Shown: piece by piece, positions 16,115 through 25,097 of the stretch
How the letters are laid out: every line of letters begins with the position of its first letter
Position numbering within the stretch: the first letter of the stretch is position 1
Assembly: GCF_014117265.1 (NCBI RefSeq)
Contig: NZ_CP059833.1
Coordinates: 62,001-126,000 of the forward strand
DNA from: Corynebacterium hindlerae
GTDB taxonomy: Bacteria; Actinomycetota; Actinomycetes; Mycobacteriales; Mycobacteriaceae
Direction: 5' to 3'
DNA: 64,000 nucleotides
Notes under the pieces: model-generated
The model's database searches: none
What the model was told of the DNA's origin: nothing
What the model saw: the letters and a program-made list of their open reading frames with translations, nothing else
Position numbers and translations under genes: made by a program

Positions 16115-17569
16115 TTAGGCCTCAACTTCGCTGCGGTCGCCGCTCCACAGGGTGTGGAACTTGCCCGGCTTGTCGGTGCGCTCGTAGGTGTGCGCGCCGA
16201 AGAAGTCTCGCTGGCCCTGGATCAGTGCTGCTGGGAGGCGCTGCGCGCGCAGCGAGTCATAGTAGGACAGGGAGGACGCGAACACAGGGATCGGCAGGCC
16301 GAGCTGCGTGGCCAAGATGACAACGCGACGCCAGGAATCCATCAGCCCGTCCATCTCGCCCTTGAAGTATGGGTCGAGCAGCAGGGATTCCACATCTGGG
16401 TTGGTGTCGTAGGCTTCCTTGATGCGGTTGAGGAACTTGGCGCGGATGATGCAACCACCACGCCAGATGGTGGCCAGGTCACGTGGATCCACGTTCCAGC
16501 CGTGTTCCTCGGAGCCCGCCTTGATCTCATCGAAGCCCTGGGCGTAGGCGACCAGCTTGGATGCGTAGAGGGCGCGGCGCACGTCTTCAATGAACTGCGC
16601 CTTGTCCACGCCCTGTGCCTCCAGGGAGGACAGCTCGCCGGAGGGCAGGTTGCCGATGGTGGCGGCGCGCTGGTTGCGAGCACCCGACAGTGCGCGGGCG
16701 AACACGGCTTCGCCAATACCGGTGGTGGCAATGCCCAGGTCGAGGGCGGCCTTGACGGTCCAGCGGCCGGTGCCTTTTTGGCCTGCGGAATCAACGATGA
16801 CGTCGATAAGCGGCGTGCCCGTCTCCGCATCCACCTGGGAGAGCACCTCAGCGGTGATCTCCACCAGGTAGGAGTCCAGGTCACCGGTGTTCCATTCCTT
16901 GAACACCTCGGCGATCTCGGCTGGGGTCATCCCGGCTGCGTAGCGCAGCAGGTGGTAGGCCTCGCCGATGACCTGCATGTCCGCGTACTCGATGCCGTTG
17001 TGCACCATCTTGACAAAGTGGCCGGCACCGTCGGGGCCGATGTGGGTGCAGCACGGGGTGCCGTCCACGACAGCTGCGATGGATTCCAGCAGCGGGCCGA
17101 GGGACTCGTAGGACTCCTTCGGGCCACCTGGCATAATGGCTGGGCCGTTGAGTGCGCCTTCCTCACCACCGGAAATACCGGCGCCGACAAAGTGCAGGCC
17201 ACGTGCGGAGATTTCCTTTTCGCGGCGAACGGTGTCTGTGTAGAGGGCATTGCCGCCGTCGATGATGATGTCGCCTGGTTCCATGGCGTCGGCAAGCTGG
17301 TTGATCACGGCGTCGGTGGCGGGGCCAGCCTGAACCATGATGATCGCGCGACGCGGGCGTTCCAGGGCGGCGACGAACTCCTCAATGGTCTTGGTAGGGA
17401 TGAAGCTGCCCTCATCGCCGTGCTCGTGCATGAGAACTGCGGTCTTTTCGTAGGTGCGGTTGAACAGCGCCACGGTGTGGCCACGGGAAGCAAAGTTGCG
17501 TGCCAGGTTTGAGCCCATAACGGCCAAACCGACAACACCGATGTGTGCAAGAGCATTGTTCTCAGTCAT
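16115..17569 (-). CDS. gnd: 6-phosphogluconate dehydrogenase (decarboxylating)
   Basis: The 484-aa length is normal for long-chain Gnd. The NADP-binding GVVGLAVMGSNLARN is at the N-terminus, and the 6PGDH signatures are present (GISGGEEGALNGPAIMPGG, KMVHNGIEYADMQ, DSAGQKGTGRWT). The enzyme converts 6-phosphogluconate to ribulose 5-phosphate with NADPH production in the pentose phosphate pathway. It heads the minus-strand cluster running to the terminator at 10103-10158 and is divergent from the thioesterase gene. Confidence 0.97.
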   Translation of the reverse strand: MTENNALAHIGVVGLAVMGSNLARNFASRGHTVALFNRTYEKTAVLMHEHGDEGSFIPTKTIEEFVAALERPRRAIIMVQAGPATDAVINQLADAMEPGDIIIDGGNALYTDTVRREKEISARGLHFVGAGISGGEEGALNGPAIMPGGPKESYESLGPLLESIAAVVDGTPCCTHIGPDGAGHFVKMVHNGIEYADMQVIGEAYHLLRYAAGMTPAEIAEVFKEWNTGDLDSYLVEITAEVLSQVDAETGTPLIDVIVDSAGQKGTGRWTVKAALDLGIATTGIGEAVFARALSGARNQRAATIGNLPSGELSSLEAQGVDKAQFIEDVRRALYASKLVAYAQGFDEIKAGSEEHGWNVDPRDLATIWRGGCIIRAKFLNRIKEAYDTNPDVESLLLDPYFKGEMDGLMDSWRRVVILATQLGLPIPVFASSLSYYDSLRAQRLPAALIQGQRDFFGAHTYERTDKPGKFHTLWSGDRSEVEA

Positions 17570-17617
17570 GGTTCACATCGTACCTGGTGCGTCCCGTGCA
17601 GCCGTGGTTAAGCAGTC

Positions 17618-17623
17618 TAAAAT
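17618..17623 (+). promoter_or_regulatory. -10 element, leaderless thioesterase start
   Basis: TAAAAT lies eight bases before the ATG at 17632 and no ribosome-binding site is visible. Confidence 0.45.
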
Positions 17624-17631
17624 GCTTCGGT

Positions 17632-18072
17632 ATGGAACTAACTGCACTTTTTGCCCAGGCACAGAACCGGCCACTTAACGACGAAGAACTCGCACAACTC
17701 AACGCCGCTGATCGCGGATTCTCCCGGCACATCGGGGTGCGATTCACGTTCGTCAGCGCTGACCGAGTGACCGCGGAAATCCCGGTCACCCAGGAGTTGC
17801 TTCAGATCGCCGGGATTGTCAACGGTGGGGTGTACTGCAGTATCGCGGAAACGCTGGGTTCTATCGCCGGGTTCGCAGCGGCCGGGGGACGGCCGGTGGT
17901 TGGCGTGAACAACAACACCAATTTCCTGTCGGCGTGTGGTTCTGGTGTGATCGAGGCGGAGGCAATCACGATTCACGCTGGCCGCACCACCCAGGCCTTT
18001 GAGATTCGGTGTCGGCACCGCGATAAATTGCTTGCCGTCACCACGCTCCGCACGATGGTTCTTTCCAGTTAG
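17632..18072 (+). CDS. PaaI-family hotdog thioesterase
   Basis: The 146-aa protein starts at ATG 17632; the longer reading frame would run into gnd. It has a hotdog fold with the family segments GIVNGGVYCSIAETLGSIAG and GVNNNTNFLSACGSGVIEA. It likely hydrolyses an acyl- or hydroxyaryl-CoA; the natural substrate is unknown. A homologue lies near gnd in corynebacteria and mycobacteria. Confidence 0.85.
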   Translation: MELTALFAQAQNRPLNDEELAQLNAADRGFSRHIGVRFTFVSADRVTAEIPVTQELLQIAGIVNGGVYCSIAETLGSIAGFAAAGGRPVVGVNNNTNFLSACGSGVIEAEAITIHAGRTTQAFEIRCRHRDKLLAVTTLRTMVLSS

Positions 18073-18075
18073 GCT
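18070..18075 (+). promoter_or_regulatory. -10 element, leaderless methyltransferase start
   Basis: TAGGCT lies seven bases before the ATG at 18083, overlapping the stop codon of the thioesterase gene. Confidence 0.4.
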
Positions 18076-18082
18076 AGCTGCT

Positions 18083-18667
18083 ATGCGTACCTGGAACGAG
18101 ATCGTGGCGGCGAACCCCGAGCATTCAGAAAACTACGCGCGACGCTGGAAGAACTTCCAAGCGGAGGGCAAGGACATTGACGGTGAGGCGCGTTTCCTTG
18201 ACGCCCTCGCCCCGCGCGGCGCCCGTATCCTCGACGCAGGTTGTGGCACCGGTCGCGTCGGCGGGGTGCTGGCGCAACGCGGTCATACCGTGGTGGGGGT
18301 GGACATTGATCCGGTCCTCATTGGCCATGCACAGCAGGATTTTCCTGACCAGCAGTGGCAGGTGGGGGATCTTGCACTGGGAGAGGTGCCCGCTGGCCCT
18401 TTTGACATCATTTTCTCTGCCGGAAACGTGATGACGTTCCTGGCTCCGGCGGGTCGGCTCCCAGCGTTGCGGGCGCTCGCCGGGCAGCTCGCCGAGGACG
18501 GTCGACTGGTGATCGGTTTCGGCACGGATCGTGGCTACCACTACCGGCAGTTCTTGCAGGACTGCGCCGAGGCAGGGCTCACGGAGAGCCTATTACTGTC
18601 CACGTGGGATATGAAGCCGTTCCTGCCGAGCTCAGGGTTTATCGTCGCCGTGTTGGAGCGGGCGTAG
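18083..18667 (+). CDS. Class I SAM-dependent methyltransferase
   Basis: The 194-aa protein has the SAM-binding motif ILDAGCGTGRVGG and the acidic loop VGVDIDPVLIG. The substrate is unknown. The start at 18083 was chosen because the upstream extension overlaps the thioesterase and a -10 element is correctly placed. Its 3' end overlaps thiD on the other strand by 36 bp. Confidence 0.82.
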   Translation: MRTWNEIVAANPEHSENYARRWKNFQAEGKDIDGEARFLDALAPRGARILDAGCGTGRVGGVLAQRGHTVVGVDIDPVLIGHAQQDFPDQQWQVGDLALGEVPAGPFDIIFSAGNVMTFLAPAGRLPALRALAGQLAEDGRLVIGFGTDRGYHYRQFLQDCAEAGLTESLLLSTWDMKPFLPSSGFIVAVLERA

Positions 18668-19459
18668 CCACACGCCATGGTCGACGGGGCCGTGCCCCGA
18701 TCCCACCTCGAGGGCATCGGCGTTACTGATGGCGTCGTGTAGCCAGCGCGTCGCCCACTCGAGGGCAGCGGGCGCGTCGGCGAGCTGCGCGTATTTGGTG
18801 GCCAGCGCGGCGCTGAGCGAACAGCCCGTGCCGTGCGTGTTGGAGGTCTGTAGCCGGGGTGTGGAGGTGTGTGAGAGGACCCCGGTGGCGTCGATAAGCC
18901 AGTTTCCGGCTTCTGCTCCGCTCAAATGCCCGCCCTTAACGACGACCATAGCCCCCGTCTCCGCGGCGAAGCGCTGCGCGGTCTGGTGTGCTGAGTCCGC
19001 GTCGGGAAGCTCAGTGCCGGTGAGAACGGCGAGCTCGGGAAGATTTGGGGTGATAATCGTCGCGCGACCTGCTAGTTCACGCAATGCCTGTTCCGCTTCG
19101 GCGTCGAGCAGGCGGTCGCCGGAGCTTGCGATCATCACCGGATCCAGGATGAGCGGGGCGTCAATGGCTGCGAACCAGTTGCTGACCGTGCGGATGATAT
19201 CCGTGGTGCCGAGCATGCCGATTTTGACGGCGTCGATGGCCACGTCGTCGGAGACAGCGGCGAGTTGCTGCTGGAGAAAATCAACCGGGGGAATGTGGAC
19301 GCTGCGCACCCCGTGGGTGTTTTGGGCCACCAGTGCCGTGACCACGCCCATGCCGTAGCCACCCGCGGCCAGAATGGACTTCAAGTCAGCGTGCAGTCCT
19401 GCGCCCCCGGTGGGGTCAGTACCGGCGATGGACAAGACGCGGGGGATAGGGCGGGGCAT
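18632..19459 (-). CDS. thiD: Hydroxymethylpyrimidine/phosphomethylpyrimidine kinase
   Basis: The 275-aa protein is of the ribokinase fold with SIAGTDPTGGAGLHADLK at the N-terminus, an anion-hole NTHGTGCSLSAALA motif and KGGHLSG. It phosphorylates HMP and HMP-P in thiamine biosynthesis. I chose the ATG at 19459 because GGAG is placed upstream; the extension to 19507 crosses the terminator of ndh. No TPP riboswitch is seen. Its promoter must lie inside ndh, or it depends on read-through. Confidence 0.9.
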   Translation of the reverse strand: MPRPIPRVLSIAGTDPTGGAGLHADLKSILAAGGYGMGVVTALVAQNTHGVRSVHIPPVDFLQQQLAAVSDDVAIDAVKIGMLGTTDIIRTVSNWFAAIDAPLILDPVMIASSGDRLLDAEAEQALRELAGRATIITPNLPELAVLTGTELPDADSAHQTAQRFAAETGAMVVVKGGHLSGAEAGNWLIDATGVLSHTSTPRLQTSNTHGTGCSLSAALATKYAQLADAPAALEWATRWLHDAISNADALEVGSGHGPVDHGVWLRPLQHGDDKP

Positions 19460-19472
19460 CGGTAGGTCTCCT

Positions 19473-19507
19473 AAAAAGGTGCCCCCTAGTAGGAAACTAG
19501 GGGGCAC
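19473..19507 (-). terminator. Rho-independent terminator after ndh
   Basis: A perfect 12-bp stem (19479-19490 with 19496-19507, GTGCCCCCTAGT and its complement) has a 5-base loop and is followed on the minus strand by CTTTTTAG. It separates ndh from thiD, and the thiD ribosome-binding site begins in its tail. Confidence 0.9.
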
Positions 19508-19514
19508 AGGTTGG

Positions 19515-20843
19515 TTATTGCTCGATCAGGTTACGAGCCTTGCGCTGCTGATCAGTGACGGTCATTTGCCAGCGCTTCGGGGACAGGACGTTCAGGCCCC
19601 ATGCCCACGCGGCGGTCCAGCGGTTACGGTAGCCGACCAGGAACATGATGTGGACGGCCAGCCACATGATCCAGCCGACCAGGCCGGTCGTTTCGACCTT
19701 GCCCATCTTCACCACTGCAGAGTAACGGGAGACGGTGGCCATGGAACCCTTGTCAAAGTATTCGAACTTCGGGCGTTCGCCGGTGCGGCCACCCAGCTCA
19801 AGGATGATCTGCTCGGCAGCGTACTCGCCACCCTGCATCGCAACCTGGGCGACGCCGGGAAGGTTGTTGCAGTTAGCCATGTCGCCCACCAGGAAGACGT
19901 TCTTGTATTCGCCCACGGTGAGGTCGTCGTTGACGATTGCGCGTCCGGCGCGGTCGCATTCGGTACCAGCCTGGTCAGCGATCTGCTTAGCCAGCGGGCT
20001 GGCGGCCACGCCAGCGGACCATATCTTGCAGAAGGAACGGATGGTCTGGACCGAATCGTCCTTCATATTCTTGACGGTGATTGCTTCCTCGGTCACGTCG
20101 GTGACGATGGAGTTGAGCATCACGGTGACGCCGATCTTTTCCAAGCGACGCTGAGCGTTGCGGCCGAGGCGTTTGCCGAATGGTGGCAGAACCTGTGGCG
20201 CGCCGTCGAGCAAAATGATCTTGGCCTGCGATGGGTCGATATTGCGGTACTGATCCTTCAGGGTTCGGTTAGCCATCTCAGCGATCTGGCCAGCGAGCTC
20301 AACACCGGTTGGGCCAGCGCCGACGATGGTGAACGTCATGTAGCGCTCGCGCAGGTGTGGATCCAACGTCATGTCGGCGCGCTCGAAGGCTTCCATCAGG
20401 CGGGCGCGGATCTCCAGGGCGTCGTCAATGTTCTTCATGCCAGGGGCAAACTCAGCAAAGTGATCGTTGCCGAAGTAAGACTGGCCGGCGCCAGCAGCGA
20501 CGATCAGGGAGTCATATTCAAAAACCTTGGTGTTGTTACCCAGCTGGGTGGTGACGGTCTGAGCCTTGATGTCAACACCGGTGACGCGGGCCTTGACTAC
20601 GTACGCGTTGTCCTGGTCTGCGAGGATCTGGCGGGTAGCCGGAGCGATCTCGCCGGAAGCAAGCAGGCCGGTCGCTACTTGGTAAAGCAGTGGCTGGAAG
20701 AGGTGGTGATTGGTGCGGTCGATGAGGGTCACATCGACGTCTGCATTCTTGAGGCGCTTAACGGCAAACAATCCGCCGAAACCGGATCCAATAACAATAA
20801 CGTGGTGGCGTCCTCCGGCTGGGCGGTAAGGCTGCTCAGTCAT
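19515..20843 (-). CDS. ndh: Type II NADH dehydrogenase
   Basis: The 442-aa flavoprotein has two dinucleotide-binding motifs, VIGSGFGGLFAVKRL (FAD) and IVGAGPTGVELAGQIAEM (NADH), plus SAGVAASPLAKQ and VFLVGDMAN. A C-terminal hydrophobic/amphipathic segment (LVGWIMWLAVHIMFLVGYRNR) fits membrane association. It passes electrons from NADH to menaquinone without proton pumping. AGGAG lies upstream of the ATG. Confidence 0.96.
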   Translation of the reverse strand: MTEQPYRPAGGRHHVIVIGSGFGGLFAVKRLKNADVDVTLIDRTNHHLFQPLLYQVATGLLASGEIAPATRQILADQDNAYVVKARVTGVDIKAQTVTTQLGNNTKVFEYDSLIVAAGAGQSYFGNDHFAEFAPGMKNIDDALEIRARLMEAFERADMTLDPHLRERYMTFTIVGAGPTGVELAGQIAEMANRTLKDQYRNIDPSQAKIILLDGAPQVLPPFGKRLGRNAQRRLEKIGVTVMLNSIVTDVTEEAITVKNMKDDSVQTIRSFCKIWSAGVAASPLAKQIADQAGTECDRAGRAIVNDDLTVGEYKNVFLVGDMANCNNLPGVAQVAMQGGEYAAEQIILELGGRTGERPKFEYFDKGSMATVSRYSAVVKMGKVETTGLVGWIMWLAVHIMFLVGYRNRWTAAWAWGLNVLSPKRWQMTVTDQQRKARNLIEQ

Positions 20844-21042
20844 AAAGTTTGTGCTCCTGATAGGAAAAATCCAATGGTTAGGTATTCCATCTTAACCCCT
20901 ATTGGGATAACGCTCACACTACGGTTGCCTTAGCCACACTGTGGTGCGCTTTTACGTGTCGCTGATCACTGTGCGCGCTGTCGAACATTAAGCTGGGGAA
21001 GCATCCGATGCTGAGCACAGAATCGAGGTGGCGAGAACCCGG

Positions 21043-22353
21043 ATGGCTACATACACTCCTGAACACCTTGCCAATGTGGATGACGAGACCTGGTCTGCGC
21101 TGGTGAACGTCACCGAGCCGGGGCCGATCAGCAATTTCCGGGCTCGCCGTGCTGAGCAGCGTTTCGCTGCTGCCTGTGCCAAGGCCGGCCTCGAGGTGGA
21201 GGGAGATAGCCCGGATCTGGTAGTGGTGCACGACGAGTTGTTTGTTCGCCTGGCTGAGTCTGGCTGGTTGGGGCTCGCAGAATCCTATATGGCCGGGGAA
21301 TGGACGGCCCCGGATCTAACGAAAGTGCTTGAGAAACTGTTGGGGGCAGGCTACGCCCCGCGGAGGGAGCGCTTGGCGAAGACAGTCCCGAGTCGCGGGA
21401 CAGGCCAAGAACTTCCCGCTGATCTGGTGCAGCTGACCTCAGAGGACGGCGTGTCCCTGTGCGGTGGATTGTTCGCCTCCGGAGTTCCCACCACCGTGCG
21501 GAAAGCCACCAAAAGCTTCGTGCCTGGCGCCGGGCGGGGCAAAGAGCCGGCCTCTCACTTTGTGGACGTGACGTATGTGTCAGCCCCAATTGACGTGGAG
21601 CGCGCCGATTTCCCTGCCGCACAGGAGCGCGTGATGGCGAGCCTGCTGGATGCAGCTTTGGTGGACCAGGGTGCTGACGTGCTCGAATATCCCAGCTCCG
21701 GTGGGGCGCTCGCGATGCAGGCGTCGGCGCGGGGCGCCACTGTGGACGTGCTGACCTCTGACCCGGATCATCGCGTGGCTCTGGACGAATTCATTACTCT
21801 TAACGGAGCAACGAACCAGGTGCATCCCTACACGTTGCCGGCGGCGTTTCCCTCCCGGGAGGATTGGCGCGGCCGATATGACTGCATTTTGTCTCTGGAA
21901 AAACTGGAGCACATGGGCAAGAATGGTCGGCTTTCGTACCTCAAGGCACTCGACCGGATGCTGACAGTGGGCGGCTTCATCGGGATGCAAACCGTGGTGG
22001 CCACCGATGTGTTTGGCCCTAACTCGCGGGCGGCCCTGGCCGTGCTGCAGGGCTACCTGTGGCCGGCACTGCGCTTCTCGACGCCCGAGAAGCTTCATCA
22101 ACTCGTCGATAAAGAAACCGGGCTGCGTATCATCGGGCAAAAGCACTTCGGTGAGCACTACCGGGAGTCGTTGCGCATTCAGCGGGAAGTTTTCGAAAGT
22201 AATCTGCGCCAGGCCGCGGCCGCGGGCTATGACTCCGTGTTCCGCCGACTGTGGATCTACCAGTTTGCGCTCCTGGAAGCGCTGTTTAACCTGGGGTGTT
22301 TGGACGCGGTCCAATTCACGCTGACCACGAGGAACAGGTCGGGGCGTCGTTAA
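21043..22353 (+). CDS. Cyclopropane-fatty-acid-synthase-like protein with altered SAM motif
   Basis: The 436-aa protein follows the CFA synthase layout: an N-terminal lipid-binding region (SWLGLAESYMAGEW-type), a methyltransferase core with YDCILSLEKLEHMG and GGFIGMQTV, and a C-terminal helical part. SAM motif I, normally like VLDIGCGWGGLA, reads VLEYPSSGGALAM, and the YSCAYF-type segment reads YVSAPI. It may have lost or changed catalysis. The position after ndh matches the ufaA-type gene of corynebacteria. It is divergent from ndh. Confidence 0.7.
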   Translation: MATYTPEHLANVDDETWSALVNVTEPGPISNFRARRAEQRFAAACAKAGLEVEGDSPDLVVVHDELFVRLAESGWLGLAESYMAGEWTAPDLTKVLEKLLGAGYAPRRERLAKTVPSRGTGQELPADLVQLTSEDGVSLCGGLFASGVPTTVRKATKSFVPGAGRGKEPASHFVDVTYVSAPIDVERADFPAAQERVMASLLDAALVDQGADVLEYPSSGGALAMQASARGATVDVLTSDPDHRVALDEFITLNGATNQVHPYTLPAAFPSREDWRGRYDCILSLEKLEHMGKNGRLSYLKALDRMLTVGGFIGMQTVVATDVFGPNSRAALAVLQGYLWPALRFSTPEKLHQLVDKETGLRIIGQKHFGEHYRESLRIQREVFESNLRQAAAAGYDSVFRRLWIYQFALLEALFNLGCLDAVQFTLTTRNRSGRR

Positions 22354-22360
22354 GCCTGCG

Positions 22361-23497
22361 CTACAGCAGCACCCAACCGGCGAGCGCCGCACCCACGGCG
22401 ATGGCCCACGGTGGCACGCCCCATTTCGCCATGCCCAGCCAGCACGTTGCGACGATACCGAGGCTAGCGATGCCGGTGACCCCGTGCGTGAAGACCGGCT
22501 GGTAGAGAGCGGCGGCAAGCAACCCGACCACGGCCGCATTAGCGCCGGAGAACGCTTTACGCACCCGCAGCGGGTGGGAAAGCCGATCCCAGTAGTGCAA
22601 CCCGAACAGCACTAACAACGCAGACGGGGCGAAGATCGCGACGGTAGCGATGAACGCGCCGAGCAGTCCCGCGTCCGCAGCACCGAGGAAGGACGCGAAG
22701 GTAAACAACGGGCCCGGAACTGCCTGGGCGGCAGAATAACCGGCCAAAAACTCGGTGTGCGTTACCCACCCTGGGGCGACAGTGTGCTGCTCGAGCAGCG
22801 GCATCACCACGTGCCCGCCACCGAAAACGAGCGCGCCAGAACTGACATACGCGTTCACCATCTCCAGGAAGTGATTGCCGGTTGTCCGTGCCAGCACAGG
22901 AAGCGCAACGATTGCAACGATAAGAACAGTGAGAGCAGCAATCGCCACCGACTGCGGAACCGTCGCAGTGTGAGCAGCCGCGGTAGGTTCGCTCGCCGAG
23001 CAGAACGCCATCCCCGCCAAGGCAGCCACGAAAATCACGAGGAGATGCGTCCACGGACCGGGCAGCGCCAACACCGTGATCCCGGACAACACGGCGATGG
23101 TGGCAGTGACCTTTGTTGCTGCCAGGTTCTTCGCCATCCCAGCAACCGCGTGGAACACCACCGCCACGGCTGCGGCGAGTAGCCCCGCGAGCCAACCGGC
23201 CTGCGGATCCACCCACGCGGAGTTCTTCACCAACAGCGCGAACGCGGTGAGGGTGGCCGCAGAGGGGAGGGTGAAGGCCAGCCACGCCATGAGCACTCCC
23301 AGGTAACCGGCGCGCCGAAACCCAATCACCATGCCCACCTGGGAGGAAGCGGGGCCGGGGAGGAATTGGCAGAGCGCCACGGTATTTGCGTAGTCGGCCT
23401 CATCGAGCCACCGGCGCCGATCGACGAATGCGGTTTTGAAATAACCGAGATGGGCGGTGGGGCCACCAAAAGAAGTAAGCCCCAGCGCCGTAAACAC
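22361..23497 (-). CDS. ChrA-family chromate/anion transporter
   Basis: The 378-aa membrane protein carries two homologous CHR halves, each with a conserved motif (SFGGPTAHLGYF and FGGGHVVMPLL) and PGP segments (FLPGPASSQVG, QAVPGPLF). About 10-12 hydrophobic helices are visible. Family members export chromate, though many genomic copies have no proven substrate. The GTG at 23497 was used. The codons immediately upstream (WEVLK) also look family-like but lack a start codon, so the true N-terminus may be slightly longer. Confidence 0.82.
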   Translation of the reverse strand: MFTALGLTSFGGPTAHLGYFKTAFVDRRRWLDEADYANTVALCQFLPGPASSQVGMVIGFRRAGYLGVLMAWLAFTLPSAATLTAFALLVKNSAWVDPQAGWLAGLLAAAVAVVFHAVAGMAKNLAATKVTATIAVLSGITVLALPGPWTHLLVIFVAALAGMAFCSASEPTAAAHTATVPQSVAIAALTVLIVAIVALPVLARTTGNHFLEMVNAYVSSGALVFGGGHVVMPLLEQHTVAPGWVTHTEFLAGYSAAQAVPGPLFTFASFLGAADAGLLGAFIATVAIFAPSALLVLFGLHYWDRLSHPLRVRKAFSGANAAVVGLLAAALYQPVFTHGVTGIASLGIVATCWLGMAKWGVPPWAIAVGAALAGWVLL

Positions 23498-23587
23498 CTT
23501 GAGAACTTCCCAAGCGGAGCCACGGGACGAAGAGACAGTCGTAGTGGCTTAGTTTAGGGCGGATGGGGCTGGGTTGCTTGCTAACAG

Positions 23588-24961
23588 TTAGATAGCCGTG
23601 AGATCGTGGTCCTTCGTTTCCTTCATAGCGAAGATCGCGATGAGGGAGATCATGCACACGACGATCAGGTAGATCCCCACCGACGCGACACCGTGGTGTT
23701 TGACCAGCCACGTTGCTACGAACGGTGCGATCGCGGCACCGAGGATGGAGGACACGTTGTAGGCGATACCGGAACCGGTGTACCGAACGTTGGTCGGGTA
23801 GAGTTCCGGCAGCACGGCCGACATTGGCCCGAAGATCAGACCCATGATGAACATGCCCAAGGTGAGGAACATCAGGACGCTACCCTCGGTGGCGGAGGAC
23901 GGTGCGAGGAACACTGGGAAGGTGAACCCGAACCCAACCATGATGAAGGACACCACGATCAGGGTGCGGCGGCGACCGAACCGGTCGGCGAGCCATCCGG
24001 CCAGCGGAATGCCCACGATGAACGCGAAGATGGAGATGATCTGCAGCTTCAGGAAGTGGATGTAAGGGATCCCGAGGCCCACGCCGAGTTCCTTCTTACC
24101 AATGCCGTAGGACAGGATCCAGGTGGTAACCAGGTAGAACATGGTGTAGCAGGACACCATGACAAAGGTGCCGATGATCAGTGGCTTCCAGGATGTCTTG
24201 AACACCTCACCCAGTGGGGTCTTGACTTTCTTGCCTTTGTTCAGAGCGTCGGTAAACACTGGGGTTTCTTCCAACTTGAAGCGCACGTATAGTCCGACCA
24301 GCACCATTACTGCGGAGAGCAGGAATGGGATACGCCAGCCCCATTCCATGAAGGCGCCTTCGGTGCTGCCGTTGGTGTGACCGAGGAACGTGACCAGGAT
24401 CAGGAACAGTCCGTTGGCAGTGAGGAATCCGAATGGCGCGCCGAGCTGTGGCCACATTGCGGCCCAGGCACGCTTACCCTTTTCGGCGGTTTCAGTAGCC
24501 AGCAGCGCAGCGCCCGACCATTCGCCGCCCAAGCCAAGGCCTTGGCCGAAACGCATCAGGGCGAGCATCGCTGGCGCGGCCACTCCCGCCTGGGCGTAGG
24601 TGGGGAGCAAACCGATGATGAAGGTAGCAATACCCATGGTCAGCAGGGAGCCGACGAGTGTTGCCTTGCGACCGATGCGGTCACCGAAATGGCCGAAGAC
24701 GACGGAGCCCAAGGGGCGGGCGACGAAGGCGAGGCCGAAGGTGGCGAAGGACGCAAGCAGGCCGATAGTGGGGTCCTCGTTCTTGGGGAAGAACAAGAAG
24801 GGAAACACGGCTACTGCGGCGGTGGCGTAGGCATAAAAGTCGTAGAACTCAATGGTGGTGCCCACTGTGGACGCAATGATGATTCGGCGCTTGGTTTTTT
24901 TGTCGAGCTTGGCGCCCGGTACTTGTGTCGCAGTGTGCGTAGAGGTTGTCGCTTGGGGCAT
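23588..24961 (-). CDS. MHS-family major facilitator transporter
   Basis: The 457-aa protein has 12 hydrophobic segments and the metabolite:H+ symporter signatures: GTTIEFYDFYAYATAA in helix 1, GHFGDRIGRKATLVG in loop 2-3 and RFGQGLGLGGEWSGA in helix 4. The substrate cannot be told (family members take up shikimate, proline/betaine or dicarboxylates). I chose the ATG at 24961, with GGTGG upstream. Confidence 0.88.
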   Translation of the reverse strand: MPQATTSTHTATQVPGAKLDKKTKRRIIIASTVGTTIEFYDFYAYATAAVAVFPFLFFPKNEDPTIGLLASFATFGLAFVARPLGSVVFGHFGDRIGRKATLVGSLLTMGIATFIIGLLPTYAQAGVAAPAMLALMRFGQGLGLGGEWSGAALLATETAEKGKRAWAAMWPQLGAPFGFLTANGLFLILVTFLGHTNGSTEGAFMEWGWRIPFLLSAVMVLVGLYVRFKLEETPVFTDALNKGKKVKTPLGEVFKTSWKPLIIGTFVMVSCYTMFYLVTTWILSYGIGKKELGVGLGIPYIHFLKLQIISIFAFIVGIPLAGWLADRFGRRRTLIVVSFIMVGFGFTFPVFLAPSSATEGSVLMFLTLGMFIMGLIFGPMSAVLPELYPTNVRYTGSGIAYNVSSILGAAIAPFVATWLVKHHGVASVGIYLIVVCMISLIAIFAMKETKDHDLTAI

Positions 24962-25085
24962 AAACACCACCTTGTGTGAAGCTAGTCGGAATAGGGTTTC
25001 TCGAGACTAACACAAAAATCTCACACAATGGAAAGAAATTCCCAACCTGTAGAACAATTTGGTGTTGGTAACTGTTGGCGTGTCG

Positions 25086-25091
25086 TATAGT
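25086..25091 (+). promoter_or_regulatory. -10 element, leaderless amidase start
   Basis: TATAGT lies six bases before the ATG at 25098; there is no ribosome-binding site. Confidence 0.5.
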
Positions 25092-25097
25092 AGGCGT

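Noticed and set aside
16154-17512. Long plus-strand reading frame (452 codons) opposite gnd
   Set aside because: It is the antisense shadow of gnd. Its translation has no recognisable motif, while the minus strand encodes full-length 6-phosphogluconate dehydrogenase.
19374-20933. Plus-strand reading frame of 519 codons opposite ndh
   Set aside because: It is an antisense shadow created by GC-rich codon usage; ndh on the minus strand is complete with both nucleotide-binding motifs.
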